Positions 34,050 through 45,689 of a stretch of 64,000 nt of DNA are shown in pieces (position 1 is the first letter of the stretch; the number at the start of each line of letters is the position of its first letter). The position numbers were made by a program, and so were the translations under genes. The stretch covers positions 22,731,822-22,795,821 of the forward strand of contig NC_084493.1 in assembly GCF_030035675.1 (NCBI RefSeq), given 5' to 3'. This DNA is from Rhineura floridana (Eukaryota; Chordata; Lepidosauria; Squamata; Rhineuridae). The notes beneath the pieces were generated by a model, which did no database searches, was not told the DNA's origin, and worked only from the letters and a program-made list of their open reading frames with translations.

Positions 34050-35700
34050 CCTTTCCCTAAAAAATAAAATACAATGGCCATCCTAAGATAGGAGGGGCTT
34101 GGTGGACCCCACAAACAAAGAGCAATGTTGACTCCAGGTTTTGAAGGACCGTTTGAAGGTCCCCTGTCATCTCTGACAGCAAGTCTACCTCCTTGTTAAT
34201 GGCAAGTCTGCCATTATCACCAGCTGATGCTCCTCTTCCTCATTACTGCTACCATCTGATGGCTTGCCAAGTAGACAGCCAATGAGCAAGCAGGCAGTAG
34301 CAGTTACCGTTCCTCCATCTCTCCCTCCACCATTGTCTGAGCAGAGCAGGAGATGGCAGAATGAGCAAGCAGTTGCAATGGTGACAATGCAACATAGTTC
34401 TAGAGAGGGAGCACTTGTCAATATGCTCCCCTGCTGGAGCATGGGCCCTTGGCAGATGCCTGGCCATGCCAATCTTGGGAGATAATTCCACAATTGTGAT
34501 GCTACCACCAAAACAAGACCCTGCCTCTTCTACCCCACCCAAAGGTTGTAAGTTTCAAGGGACTGAGCAAACTGTCTGTAGAATCCTGTAGGAGAAAAAA
34601 CAGGGTGTTTTGCATCATGTTCCAGTCAGGGAAAATATACCTGAACACTTTCCAATGTACCTGGTAAAAATGTGAATGCACATTTCTTTACAGCTGCTTC
34701 TGCATCTTCCTGCTGTGGGCTGTTTGAGAGGAATTACTGTTATTTTCTGATGTATACCTGAAAGAAAGCTTCTGCTAGAAGACTGCAGCAAAAGATCATC
34801 TGTTCATAGGAGCAGACCTACAAAGAGTAGCACATAGATGATCCTGTTAGGTAGAACTCAAAAAGATGATCATGTAGCCTGGATTCCCCTCTCCATCCCT
34901 TCTATCTGTCTGTCTCTTTCTCTGTCTCCACACATGCAGAGAAGGGTGAGTTCAAATACTGCCCAGAAGCACTTAAAAGCTACTGTTGTGGCATGTTGAA
35001 ATTTGAATTGTATTTATAGGAAACATTGGCCATTGTTATTAGAGGGATCGTCACACAATTCAATAAGATGCAGACTGGTCCTGTATGCATAGTTACTATG
35101 AGCAAGTCGCATTGGCATCAGAATGCATGCTTCAGATTGCAATGTTGGTTGAATAATCACAAATGAGTTTTAATTTGCTAACTGGTTTATTGACCAATTT
35201 AGTTTTCATAAATTGGCAGACATGCAAAATAATAGGGTTAATGAAGCCAACCCCCTATTTTCTTTGTTTTCAGATGTCACAGACACCTGTTTTCGATAGA
35301 TTGCAGGAGCGGTGTTCCCTCCTGTGTGAGACAAAATTGGGAATATCTCTTCTAAGATGGGGCTTGCCGTCTGCATTTGGGGGGAAAAAGGTATTAATAA
35401 ACATATGTATGTATGAAACAGTGTGTGTGTGTTTGTATGTGAAATGATTTTGATTTAATAAAAAGTACCTTCAATTTATCAGGCAGCACATCTGTTGCAG
35501 ATATTAGCAGATATCAGCTGTTTATCAGTGAGCAGACATATACATAACTTGATGCCTGATAAATGGGTGGGGAGATGTTTTTCTGTGAATCAAAATACAT
35601 TTATTCATCAGAATCAATTTCAGAATAATTTACATCCACTGATAATACAACAGCTGATTAAAAATGCAGTGCTAACCAGCAGCAAATAAAAGAAAAAATA
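34050..35700. other. Stretch without a recognised gene
   Basis: I see no exon and no element I can name. Features noticed are only a TCTGTCTGTCTCTTTCTCTG run near 34.9 kb and a short TG run near 35.42 kb. Confidence 0.45.
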
Positions 35701-35704
35701 AATG

Positions 35705-35835
35705 GTTGGGTAGTATTCCATGCTAGTCCTACTTAATGTAGACCCATTGAAGTTAAAAGACCTGACCAATGTAGGTTCATTCATTTCAGAGGGTATAGTC
35801 TGAGTAGGACTTAGTTGAATACAATCCAATATTTA
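35705..35835. mobile_element. Palindromic MITE (CAGAGTAGACCCA family)
   Basis: The left arm has TAGTCCTACTTAATGTAGAC and CCCATTGAAGTTAA. The inverted right arm has GAGTAGGACTTAGTTGAATA. The ends resemble ATTGTATTCAAC and its complement. Confidence 0.65.
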
Positions 35836-36487
35836 AAATGCCTGAGTGACTGTTGCAACCCTGATTGGATAATTGGGAGTTCAAAAAAAAGGGGGAGGGA
35901 TGTGATTAGGGAGGTATTGGAGTGAAGAGATAAAAACGGAAAAAAACTGGTGGCATCAAATGCCCAAGTTATACTATGAGGAAGGTGTATTGTTCAACTA
36001 ATTACCTTTACTGGATGAGCATCAGAGGAATAGTAATACATTTCACAGAGTCAGGGAAAATGCACCGGTGCAAGCACAGCTGCACCTCACAGATTCATGT
36101 TTGACACTCAGGATCTGACAGCAGATGGTGCAGATGGGCTACCTGTGTGCATGGTAGAAGGCCTGGACTTGAGAGAATGAAATGCTGTGGGTAAAAACAA
36201 CTAAATATTATAGAAGAATCTTGGCCATATGGGAAAGGCATTGCTAGTGAATATACTGCTGTATAAGTTGCTGTGTAGAACTAATTTTAATTGCAGAAAA
36301 GCAACACTTTAGTAGTGCAAGAGGGCTCCAATTTGGAAGCAACACAAATTTTCTCAGATGGGTGGAAGACCTTTCTCTTCCTTCTTGTGGAACAAAAATA
36401 ATGATCCTCGTGTCCATCATGTGTAGCCGAGCTCTTTTCCACAGCTCACTTTGCTTTTCATATAGGAGTTTTGATAGACAAACAGTG

Positions 36488-36572
36488 TGATCCTATATAT
36501 ATGTCTACTCAGAGCTAAGCCCCATTAGTTCAAGGCCAATTAATCCCAGGTACATGGATATAGCATTGTAAC
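36488..36572. mobile_element. Palindromic MITE fragment (CAGAGTAGACCCA family)
   Basis: GTGTGATCCTATATATATGT, CTACTCAGAGCTAAGCCCCA and an inverted end. It is shorter and more diverged than the 35.7-kb copy. A similar fragment lies at 41213-41300. Confidence 0.5.
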
Positions 36573-36639
36573 TGGTACTCATACAGTGAAATAAGGTTGC
36601 CACTTTGTTTTAGCAGGGCTCCTACACTTTGGCACAAGA

Positions 36640-36815
36640 CCCGTCACTCAGTGGTGGTAGAGCACATGCTTTACATGCAGAAGGTCCAAGGTTTGATTCC
36701 TCAGCATCTCCAGGTAGGGTTTGGAATGGCTCCTGCCTGAAACCTTGGAGAGCTTTTGCTAGACTACTGAGCTAGATGGATCAAATATTTGTAGGATGTC
36801 TAGTGGATCTCACTG
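36640..36815 (+). mobile_element. tRNA-derived SINE (second family), complete head
   Basis: A box AGTGGTGGTAGAGCACATGC and B box AAGGTTTGATTCC, followed by CTCCAGGTAGGGTTTGGAAT, CTGCCTGAAACC and GAGCTAGATGGATC. It has the best-preserved promoter head of the family. Confidence 0.8.
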
Positions 36816-36904
36816 GGCATGCTGGAAGCAGAGTTGGAACCTCTAAGCCTAGCTTTTGACTTTCAGGCTGGAGACTATACCCACAAGCCACCCCAAGCAA
36901 ATGC

Positions 36905-37212
36905 CAAGTACACACTATATATTTAAAACAGTATCATACCACTTTAAACAGTCATGGCTTCCCCCAAAGAATCCTGGGAGCTGTCATTTGTTAAGGGTGC
37001 TGAGAGCTGTTAGGAGATCCCTGTTTCCTCCCAGAGCTACAATTCCCCAGTTGGTTTAACCATCAACCCTTCTTCCCAGAGAACTCTGGGAATTTAGCTC
37101 TGGGAGGGGAATAGAACTCTTAACAATTCTCAGCACCCTTAACAAATGACAGTTCCCAGGATTCTATGGGGGAAGCCATGATTGCTTAAAGTGAAATGTA
37201 TGGTACAGATGT
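36905..37212. mobile_element. Foldback MITE (AAAGAATCCTGGGA family), near-complete
   Basis: The left arm runs CCACTTTAAACAGTCATGGC then CCCCAAAGAATCCTGGGAGC. The right arm is inverted: GCTCTGGGAGGGGAATAG, AACAAATGACAGTTCCCAGG, GGGGAAGCCATGATTG. At about 300 bp it is one of the two longest copies in the window. Confidence 0.8.
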
Positions 37213-37214
37213 CA

Positions 37215-38695
37215 GCTATCCAATCCTCTAACCACTTTTTCCCAGCTAAAGCATATTGCTGTTATTTTAGCAAGTGAGTTACCAGTTCCACATCCACTGG
37301 TAAAACCAAGTCTTAGATATAGCCAAACAATACAACCAGTAAATCAGTCGGCAGATTGAATCCTGTTACGAGATTTATGTTATTTATTATGGTTATCCAA
37401 AAATGTTATTTTATAACAAGACCAGAAAATATGAAGCATGTCAGCATTTGCTATACTGTGTCGAATGCCAAATGTGCAGAAGCCTTTTCCCTAAAAGTTC
37501 ATTTTGCTTTGCTGCCTGATGTTCACTCACCACCTTGCAATCTGTCCTTAAATGCCATAGCCACATGTACACGCTCCCTTCTAGGACTCAAGAACTGGGT
37601 GGGAAGTCTTGTACCCCAAAAAAGTCTCATTTGAAACCTCAGGGTGTCACAAGTATCTCCCCAACCAAAACTCTTCAGTCCCCTTTCTGCCCCCCTAGAG
37701 AGCGTTTGAACTGTACAGAAATGTGGAACATCAGCACATTATCAGCTCTAGTCTTTTTGCTAAAACCAACCCATTCTGCAAAGCTGGGTATAGAGGGAGC
37801 AAATCCTTGATGCAGCGACAGGCACAACTAACTGGAGTGATGACTCCAAATAAGAGGAGATTAGAAAGACTCTTGCCTCCTGAGCTCTCCACTAAAGACC
37901 ACATGCTTTTTTCATATGTGAAGGTGGTGTGTGAGCACCTGGATGCTTTTTCTGTAATCAGCGAGTCAGTCGCAGGTAGTTCTCAGGTAGAACAAGGCCC
38001 AGAGTCATCACAAGATAAAGTTTTACCAGGATAAAAGGCAGCAAGTTCGCAGCATCTGCTCTTCCAGAGTCCTCCTAGGTGTGACCAGGTTTCCTTGCCT
38101 GCAAGCTCAAGGTCTAGCTCCTGTGCCTAAGCATTGTGTTGCACCCCGGAGAGAAGGCAGCAGGAGGCTGCAGCATGGCTAGGGAAACCTGAGAAGGTGG
38201 CAACGTTCAGTACACTTGAACTAGTCCACCAACCTATGAGCTTGAGCTTGAGATGCAAGCTTCTGGCCAGCCAAAGCTCTGAATCAAAAGAGTTGGCTCT
38301 GGGCCAGCTTTGGAACCTCAGCCCCATGCACAGCCTGGAAAACCCAAAGGCAAGGAAAGTGATCCTGCTACAGGGATCTTTCAGTGACCAGGTGCAGTGG
38401 GCACTAGGGGAAACCAGAATTGGTGTTTATCTCACCATTCTGTAATCACTCTGCCCACAGTACCCTTGGGAGGTTTGGGGGTGGCGGGCAGACCTATATA
38501 TGCCAGTCATACAATCCAACTTGCTGCACCTCCTACATGACTTCCCCATCCCAGGGCAATGTTGGCATTCCCTGGACACCTTCTCCAAAACATAAAGGAA
38601 AATGACCTCTGAAGCAATCAAGGACTCGCCACAGAGGAAAAGGGCCACCATTGGCTGCAGCAAAGGAGGCATGTGGACACTGCTATGGAAGCGTC
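37215..38695. other. Stretch without a recognised gene
   Basis: Slightly GC-richer than its flanks, with some open frames of 60-100 codons on the plus strand (e.g. 37723-38034, containing NKRRLERLLPPELS). None shows a known domain or splice context. It may be a decayed element, but I cannot assign it. Confidence 0.4.
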
Positions 38696-38696
38696 A

Positions 38697-39137
38697 AGAA
38701 GGATGAGTGAGAAATTTGATTCAGTTAACATTTGAAGCCAAATCTATCAAATCTGCACTTTCTGAAACAATATGGGAAATGAAACACAGCCTTCCTTCAA
38801 AATTCACACTTATTCAAATTTTGCAGTGCAGTTCACCAACCAACAGATGTTTACAAAAATTCATGTTAGAGGAAAGTGTGCATAAAAATGAGTATGTAAG
38901 TGAAAATAATATACAAAAATGCATGGCATGATGAGAAGTAGCTTGCAAAAATGTGTACGTAAGTCAAAAGTGCTTACAAAAAATGTTTATTGGGGAAATT
39001 CACACTAATGCTAGAGAATTTTCATGAGTTCTTTTAAAAACATTGCAAATTGCTGCAGAAATGTGGAGAACTGAATTTAAGATTAGAAAAATGAGAAACG
39101 GGGAGAACTAAAATTAACAGAACTTTGTATCCCTAAA
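38697..39137 (+). mobile_element. Non-autonomous DNA element (GATGGG...CCATCCCT family)
   Basis: About 440 bp. It starts GGATGAGTGAGAAATTTGAT and ends GAACTTTGTATCCCT, with internal landmarks CAGTTCACCAACCAACAG, TTAGAGGAAAGTGTGCATA and GCAAATTGCTGCAGAAATGT. Other copies are at 44025-44395, 46395-46845 and 51533-53800, all in plus orientation. The short inverted ends (AGGGATGG/CCATCCCT in the best copy) fit a hAT-like element. Confidence 0.7.
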
Positions 39138-39674
39138 CACCAGCCTGTGACACAACTAGAACAAGAACTTCTGGACATCTCAGTGGCCGCAAAGCACTTC
39201 TCTTGGGGGACTTTGTACTTGAAGGAGTTCATAGGCTTCAAGACCTGTCGCCTTGCAGCGATGCAGAGTGCAGTGGATCTTCAGAGGGACTTCTGGCCTA
39301 AAGTTAAAGAAAAAGACCCTTTGATGATGTGTCTCCTGAGAAGGAAGCCAGCCAGGAAGTGAAGAAAAGGTGCTATCTAAAGGGATGCAGCAGTTTACTC
39401 AGTTGAACCGCTGAGCACAGGAAAAGGGGCAGTGTCCTTAAACAACACAATCCTGGAGGAAGAAAAGGTCTTCAGCTTTTCAGGTACCTTTGGCCTGAAA
39501 TTTAGCGGTGTTGAGGGGAATTGAGGGAGGAGGATACAAACAGGAACTAGGAAGAATAAAAGGATCCAGCCAAATGCTCCACCATCATCCCTAGAACTGC
39601 CAGCTCAACAGCCCTATCCAAATATCAAGCAAAGGCCAGTCTATTTAAAATAAGTAAATAAATCACTACTGCAG

Positions 39675-40400
39675 GAACCATTATTTATTTATTAGATTTA
39701 TATCCTACCCTTCCTCCCAGTAGGAGCCCAGGGTGGCAAACAAAAGCACTAAAAACACTTTAAAACATCATAAAAACAGACTTTAAAATATATTAAAACA
39801 AAACATCTTTAAAAACATTTTTTTTTAAAAAGCTTTAAAACATCTTTTAAAACAAAAAGATTTGGAACATATTAAAAAGCAATTCCAGCACAGGCACAAA
39901 CTGGGATAAGGTCTCTACTTAAATCGAGAAATCGAGACAATATCCCATGTCCTTCAACATTGTACCCTTTATCAGGATATCCGTACCCTAATCATCACCC
40001 CAATTATTCAATCGATGCCCGGACGTGACTCTTTATATTATACTAGATACTTACTACAAGATTTACAACCGCAGACCACATATGCCGTCGCTAAATTCTG
40101 TGCTAGGGCCATCATAACCCGCCGAACATTGCTAAGTCATAAGTCCATATAAAGAATTCTGATAATGGTTTTAATTTGTATAAAGAACGATTTTAATTGT
40201 ATGTTGATACTGTATTGGCCATCGGCCGCAATAAATAATAATTATTATCTCTACTTAAAAGGCTTGTTGAAAGAGGAAGGACTTCAGTAGGCGCCTAAAA
40301 GATAACAGAGATGGCACCATGCAACAGTGTATCTGATTGCAGCATGGTAGACTAAAAGGTCATGCTTTTTGAGAAGGGTATTGAATGAGAACTTCAATCT
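39675..40400 (-). mobile_element. L2-like LINE 3' UTR, interrupted by a nested LINE
   Basis: The left part (39675-39923) matches the 11.63-11.9 kb tail (CCTTCCTCCCAGTAGGAGCC, AAACATCATAAAAACA, GCAATTCCAGCACAGG). The sequence breaks at 39923 and resumes at 40248 with AAAAGGCTTGTTGAAAGAGG, the next part of the same element. Confidence 0.85.
39924..40247 (+). mobile_element. LINE 3' end nested in the L2-like element (same family as 51758-53486)
   Basis: Translation gives ISHVLQHCTLYQDIRTL, then a 3' UTR ending TGGCCATCGGCCGCAATAAA. The peptide aligns with HVLFYCPFYNSLRHQL of the LINE at 51.8-53.5 kb, and the terminal hairpin (GGCCATCGGCC) parallels GACCATATGGTC there. A 12-bp target duplication, TCTCTACTTAAA, flanks it (39912-39923 and 40248-40259). 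Confidence 0.85.
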
Positions 40401-40435
40401 CTTCCAGCTGTGATTCTATAACCTTCAACTTATTT

Positions 40436-41030
40436 ACGTGGGGTTACCCTTGAAAACGGTCTGGAAGCTGTAACTGGTTCAGAACTCGGCGGCGTGCCTG
40501 ATTAAAGGCAGCCGCCGCCGAGATCACATAACTCCAGTGCTCAGAAAGTTGCACTGGCTACCAGTTGCTTGCTGGGCCCAATTTAAGGTGTTGGTTTTGA
40601 CCTTTAAATCCCTACACGGTTTTGGCCCAGTCTATCTGAAGGAGCACCTCCAGCATCATCAGCTATGCTGCCTAACAAGATCGGCCTCAAAAGACCTTCT
40701 CTCTATCCCACCAGTCAAAACAGCTAGACTGGTGAGGACTAGAGAGAGGGCTTTTTCAATTGTGGCCCCCACCCTATGGAACTCCCTTCCAAATGATCTC
40801 CGCCAGGCCCCCTCTACAATGAGTTTCCGCCGGGCCATGAAGACCTGGCTCTTCAGGCAGGCTTTTGGGGTGGGCTAGATTTTATCATTATCGCTTTTAG
40901 ATTTTAATGTTATTGTATTGGTGTGTCGTTTTGTGTTATTTTGTTCATTTTGTACGTCGCCCAGAGTGGCTGGATGGCCAGCCAGATGTGCGACTAAGAA
41001 AACTAATAAATTAAATTAAATTAAAAATGA
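40436..41030 (+). mobile_element. L2/CR1-superfamily LINE, 3' part (third subfamily)
   Basis: It encodes GLPLKTVWKL, LRKLHWLPVACWAQFKVLVL, RTRERAFSIVAPTLWNSLP and FRRAMKTWLFRQAFGVG. The tail reads TTTTGTACGTCGCCCAGAGT then AAACTAATAAATTAAATTAA. The same subfamily occurs inverted at 47.07-47.57 kb. It is 5'-truncated, with one in-frame stop in the traceable part. Confidence 0.9.
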
Positions 41031-41212
41031 CTGCTCCCACTATTGTGCCTAATTCATACACGCCATTAATCTGCATTGCAATTTACAGGGTAACAAAAAA
41101 AATCAGTTCTTTAATAAGCTCGCAATATGATTCTTTCCCCATGGCAGTTCTGGAGCAACAGTTACTATAAATCTTGTTTTAAGAGATATCAATGGATATA
41201 ATATTTTTAGGG

Positions 41213-41300
41213 TGCAATCCTATGCACACTTAATTGGAAGTAGAGTCCATTGAACCCAGTGGGACTTCTGAATAAATATCCATAGGATTGCTCTGTTAAT
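41213..41300. mobile_element. Palindromic MITE fragment (CAGAGTAGACCCA family)
   Basis: GGTGCAATCCTATGCACACT, AAGTAGAGTCCATTGAACCC and TATCCATAGGATTGC: the ends are inverted copies of each other (GCAATCCTATG / CATAGGATTGC). Confidence 0.55.
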
Positions 41301-41684
41301 TAATAGCAGATGATTAAATGACTAAACAACCTATTTGCATGCTACCAAAATGTCTTTCAGTCCCTTTTTGAAATACCTTACCTTACATTTCCTTCAGGAG
41401 TTTAGAATTTAATAAGCAGAAGGTTTCACTTACTGTTCAAAGGAAATCCTAGACACAGCATCTAATATTTTACTTTGTCTCATAGTTATGCAACATAGCC
41501 AGGTGCCACAAATAAGTGAGCCTTTTTACTCATAGCCTCCCAGACTTAAAATATATCCTCCCCAGTTGTTAGGTTTTAGTTGGTTGATCTTAATAAAACT
41601 TGAAGCCTTTTTTTGTCATGTGGCCCACATGGAGATTGCATAACTCAAGAACCTCTGACCAGGGTTCCTGCCTAATACCTTTTC

Positions 41685-41801
41685 CAGAGCTTGGAAAAGT
41701 TACTTTTTTTGAACTACAACTCCCATCAGCCCTAAGCAACATGGCCACTGGATTAGGCTGATGGGAGCTGTAGTTCAAAAAAGTAACTTTTCCAAGCTCT
41801 G
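41685..41801. mobile_element. hAT-type foldback MITE with 8-bp target duplication
   Basis: A 117-bp near-perfect palindrome starting CAGAGCTTGGAAAAGTTAC and ending GTAACTTTTCCAAGCTCTG, with the core ACTACAACTCCCATCAGCC. It is flanked by an exact 8-bp duplication ACCTTTTC (41677-41684 and 41802-41809), the target-site length of hAT transposons. The arms match almost base for base, so it is young or constrained by structure. Confidence 0.92.
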
Positions 41802-41814
41802 ACCTTTTCCCACT

Positions 41815-43220
41815 TCCCCTAAGCTTGACTCCACCAAACTCTTCAGGGAAGAGCACAATCTTTGCTGCTGGTCTGCTGTCATGGACACAGTCTATCCTGC
41901 TATAGCAAGGCCACGCCACATCCCTGAGGAAATGTCCCGCAAGTAAGAGCAGTTTGCCTGTTCAAGAGAAGTCCAAATTACAATGAGCCAATTTCCCCCC
42001 TCATGCTATATAACCAAATAGTTCGTGTAAGAGCTTCCTAAAGGCTCATAAGCAATAGAATTTCTAGTTCCCTTAACAGGCTTCAAGTCCTGTTTCCAAA
42101 GAATCTATTTTTAAACTGTTTCAATTCCTTCTCCAGCCATTTAAGCTTTTGCTGTGTTCAGGAAAGTAGCTACAGCCCTCCTGCAACATCAGTCCACATC
42201 TCTCCGCAAAGAAGATTTCAAAGCATTCTGACATAGGCAGCCCAAAATAACCAGCTGTATGTGAAGCCATTGTATGAGCAACTTCCCTTCAGATGCCACC
42301 TCTGCCACAATGCCCTCCTTAAAACCCTTATTTTTCATAGGGCCCTTTGGATTATCCCCCTTATCCTCATTTTCAACAGTAACCAAGTAGGGATAACTAC
42401 ATTACCCCCCATTCATTCACCTCTATTTCTCATCTCTCACCCACATCCCTGTTTTCCCATTCTAGATTAGGAGTTTCTTGGGGGCAGGGACCAATCTGTG
42501 GCTGTAAACACACTAGGCCCCAGATCAAAACATTTCTATTAGCCACACCTGGAGAGGGAACAGGTTGATCTGCCAATCAGTTGCAAAATCCCTTTGAAGC
42601 TGATTTTTTTTTTAAAAAGCATTTGAGTTGATCCCACCAGGTTTTTAAAAGGGGTGGGGCTTGACTAATGTTGTGTGCCCCTGTTTTCAGAAGACAAGAG
42701 GTGGATAGGCACTGGAACTGGCAGAACAGCAGGTGTGTTTCTGCTCTGTATTTGCCTCTGTAGCTCTTAGGCAGGGCTGGGCAACTTGAGGACTGGGATC
42801 TGAATGCATCCCTCCAGGGCTGTCCCTCTCTGGCCCTCTGAACTCTCCCCAAGCAACACCCCTTAGTGGCTGTGCTTCACATCCAGTGTTTTTGCCTGGC
42901 TGGAATCCTTGAATTCTCTTCCTTGTCTAGATGAGGAATCAAAAGGAGTGTGTGAATATGCACAGAAACTAGCCTACTTTCCTAAGGTTACATTTACATT
43001 ACTTGCTATCACATCCTGGCAAATGCAGGCTGCACAATTAAAGCTGCTTTGGAGCTCTTGAGAAACAAATCCGCTTCCCCAAAAGATTGCAGGGGGGGGG
43101 CGATCAAGAATGTGATGAGAAAATGCACTGGAAGGATAATTGCTTGGCACAGCATTGTTTAATCTCTCCACAAACAAATCAGGCTGAATCCTTATTAGAC
43201 AAGTTGTCTGGAAGTAACCT
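41815..43220. other. Stretch without a recognised gene
   Basis: Nothing firm is recognised. A short MIR/L2-like 3' word occurs near 42465-42510 (TTGGGGGCAGGGACC), and a G-run (9 G) near 43091. Confidence 0.4.
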
Positions 43221-43229
43221 AAGTCGTAC

Positions 43230-43300
43230 AGGTGTGAAATACCTGTGGGCTCCTACTGGGAGGAAGGGCGGGATATAAATCAAATAAATAAATAAATACC
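43230..43300 (+). repeat. L2-like LINE 3' tail
   Basis: GGGCTCCTACTGGGAGGAAG, GGCGGGATATAAATC, AAATAAATAAATAAAT: the terminal 60-70 bp of the L2-like family. Confidence 0.75.
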
Positions 43301-43763
43301 TGCAGAAGATTAGCTTATAAACTAAAACTAACTACAGTCTTATAAGTGGCTATTGGTTAATGAGATTGTGCAGAGGGTCCCTGCATTGCAAGAAGCATTG
43401 CAGGAGTAGTTGTGGGAAACTGAATAGCTTTAGATTAGAAGCAGCTACTTCCCATTTTGTTTGGGACAAGGGAGCATTATTCAGCTTGGACAACTGCCAA
43501 GTAAGCTCCCTTTCAAATGCTTGCACCAGACTTTTGGAAGAGGTGCTGGAAACGCTGGATCAGATATGAAAATGCTTGCCTGGAATCCAAATATGGATTC
43601 ACTTTGCAGGAACGTAGAACCCTTCCACAGATTTGTCCCTGAAATTAAAGCTCCCATCAACGTCCTCCAGGCTGTGCTTAATGTGGAAAGACCAGTAGCG
43701 AATGGGGTGGTGGGGACTTGATCTCTGTGTGCCCCTTTATGGGGGAGGGAGTATGGGTTATAT

Positions 43764-43898
43764 CAGGATACAAACTTGTGGCCCTCCAGATGCTGTTGGA
43801 CACCACCTCCCATCAGCCCCATCCAACATGCCAGTGGTTGGGGATGATGGGAGTTGTAGTTCTGTAACATCTGGAGAGCCACAGATTCCCCCATCCCT
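43764..43898. mobile_element. hAT-type foldback MITE
   Basis: The arms TGTGGCCCTCCAGATGCTG and CATCTGGAGAGCCACA are inverted, with ACCTCCCATCAGCCCC / GATGGGAGTTGTAGT cores. The ends CAGGAT and ATCCCTG are flanked by near-identical octamers GGTTATAT and GCTTATAT, consistent with a hAT 8-bp duplication with one later change. Confidence 0.8.
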
Positions 43899-44024
43899 GG
43901 CTTATATGTCAGTCTTCAGAATTACAGTTAGCAAGGGGCAACGGAGGCTGATCCACTGAAGCTAATGGGGCACTGCCCCAGAAACCTCAGCCTGCCCTCA
44001 GGCTTCTTAATTATAACCAGTCCA

Positions 44025-44395
44025 GAGTAGGAATGGAGGAGAAATTTGATTCAGTTCGCATTTAAAGCCTAATTTATCAAATTTGCGCTTCCTGAAATAA
44101 TATGAGAACCAAAACACAACCATCCTTCAAATTCTCACTTACTCAATTTTGCAATGCAGTTTTCCAACCAACCAATGTTTACAAAACTGCATATATTAGG
44201 GGAAAGAGTACACACAATGAATATATTGGTAAAAATAACATACAAAATGCATTGTATTTGGAGAAAGGCATGCTAAAATGCTGAAGAATTTTCATGATTA
44301 AAAGAAAATTGCAAATTGCTATAGAAATGCAGAGAACCAAATTTAAGATTAGAGAAACTGAGAGAACTGAAGTCGACAGATCATTCCATCCCTAG
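44025..44395 (+). mobile_element. Non-autonomous DNA element (GATGGG...CCATCCCT family)
   Basis: Second copy of the family of 38697-39137, slightly shortened: GGAATGGAGGAGAAATTTGA at the left end, GATCATTCCATCCCTAGACC at the right. Confidence 0.7.
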
Positions 44396-45242
44396 ACCAG
44401 AGAATGGCCCCTGGTGGTCATCTTCCTCCTCCTCAGTCTCAGTATTGCCTTTGTAGAATTTGCAGGGAGTAGTATTGCAGGGAGGTGGATGGGAGGGGCA
44501 GAACTAGAATTAGTTGGCTGTTCCTCTCATTGGCTCTGGCTTCACCTACTGTTGGGCTCCCTTCATTCCACCCCACCAATCCCAATGGGCACCAGTTGCC
44601 ACTAGGGGGCTGTGATGTGATTGAATCCAGGAATGCATCACACTACTGCCCAGTATAGCACAAGATAAGGACTGGGCTTATCTTAGGGACCACAAGCATG
44701 GAAAAGCTATGTACTGTAAACTCCTCTTTAGAGGGTCGGAACTGTGTTTTTGTTTGCTCCATGGACAGTGGTTGTTGTCTTCTTCTTCTCCTCCTCCTCC
44801 TCCTCTTCCTCCTCCGGCATGCAAGAACAAGGCACTAACTCCTGCCTACTCAACATCTCCATTCAGCTGAAGTTCCTCTAAGCAGATTGTGACTGCTACT
44901 GAATCATGGCATCATGTGGTCTAATCTGCTTCCAAACCAGCTTCAACGTGTCTTCAGGGTTTTTCTATTTCTCATTCCCTGCTTCCCTGCTCAGAAATTA
45001 GTCGGCAGGGAATGACTCAGACATAAGTTGTTCCATAAGGAACACATTTTTTTCTCATGAATTTAATTCACCATCTCAGCCACAGACAATTAAAAATAAA
45101 AAAAGAACTTGGCACAGGCACTCAAAGTCAGCCACTATGGTTATATGGCTGGCATGAATGCTTAAAGTTGGGGATGAGTAGGTTTCCCCACCATGCTGTT
45201 CCTCTTCGGTTTTTCCTGGATTCTGGTTTAATGGCTGTAACT

Positions 45243-45390
45243 GTGTACACACCACACATTTAAAGCACATTATTTCCCTCAAAGAATCCTGGGAACTGTA
45301 GTCGGCCCCTCACAGAGCTATCATTCCTAGTGCCCTTAACAAACTACAGATCCCAGGATTCTTGGGGGAGGACAATGTGTTTTATTTCAC
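45243..45390. mobile_element. Foldback MITE (AAAGAATCCTGGGAA family), short form
   Basis: ACACATTTAAAGCACATTAT, CAAAGAATCCTGGGAACTGT and an inverted arm CAAACTACAGATCCCAGGAT. The central part seen in the 300-bp copies is deleted. Confidence 0.75.
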
Positions 45391-45421
45391 CTTATGGGCT
45401 CCTTGGGAGAAAGGGCAAGAG

Positions 45422-45422
<1 letters not shown>

Positions 45423-45454
<32 letters not shown>

Positions 45455-45478
45455 AATAATAATAATAATAATAATAAT
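45423..45478. repeat. (ATT)n/(AAT)n palindromic microsatellite
   Basis: About 28 bp of TTA/ATT repeats is followed directly by about 28 bp of the complementary AAT repeats, so the locus is a perfect inverted repeat. It follows an L2-like tail word (ATGGGCTCCTTGGGAGAAAG), so it may come from two LINE tails in opposite orientation. Confidence 0.85.
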
Positions 45479-45689
45479 GGACCAAAGTCCACTGTTTGCA
45501 TCCCGCTTTGTGTGTGTGTCCCCTACTGGGGTTCCGTAACTCAAGGATGCTAGGCCTGCATTGGAGCCCACTGTAACTATAGGAACTAGAAAGTGACATT
45601 TGCCTGCTGGATTCTTAAAGCATTTACTTGGTCTATACAATATTGTTTGGTGGCTGGGAGACCTGCCAATTGGGAGGGAGGCATGCAAT

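Noticed and set aside
37723-38445. Possible host exons in the slightly GC-rich 37.7-38.5 kb stretch
   Set aside because: Open frames overlap on both strands, lack splice-site support and show no domain.
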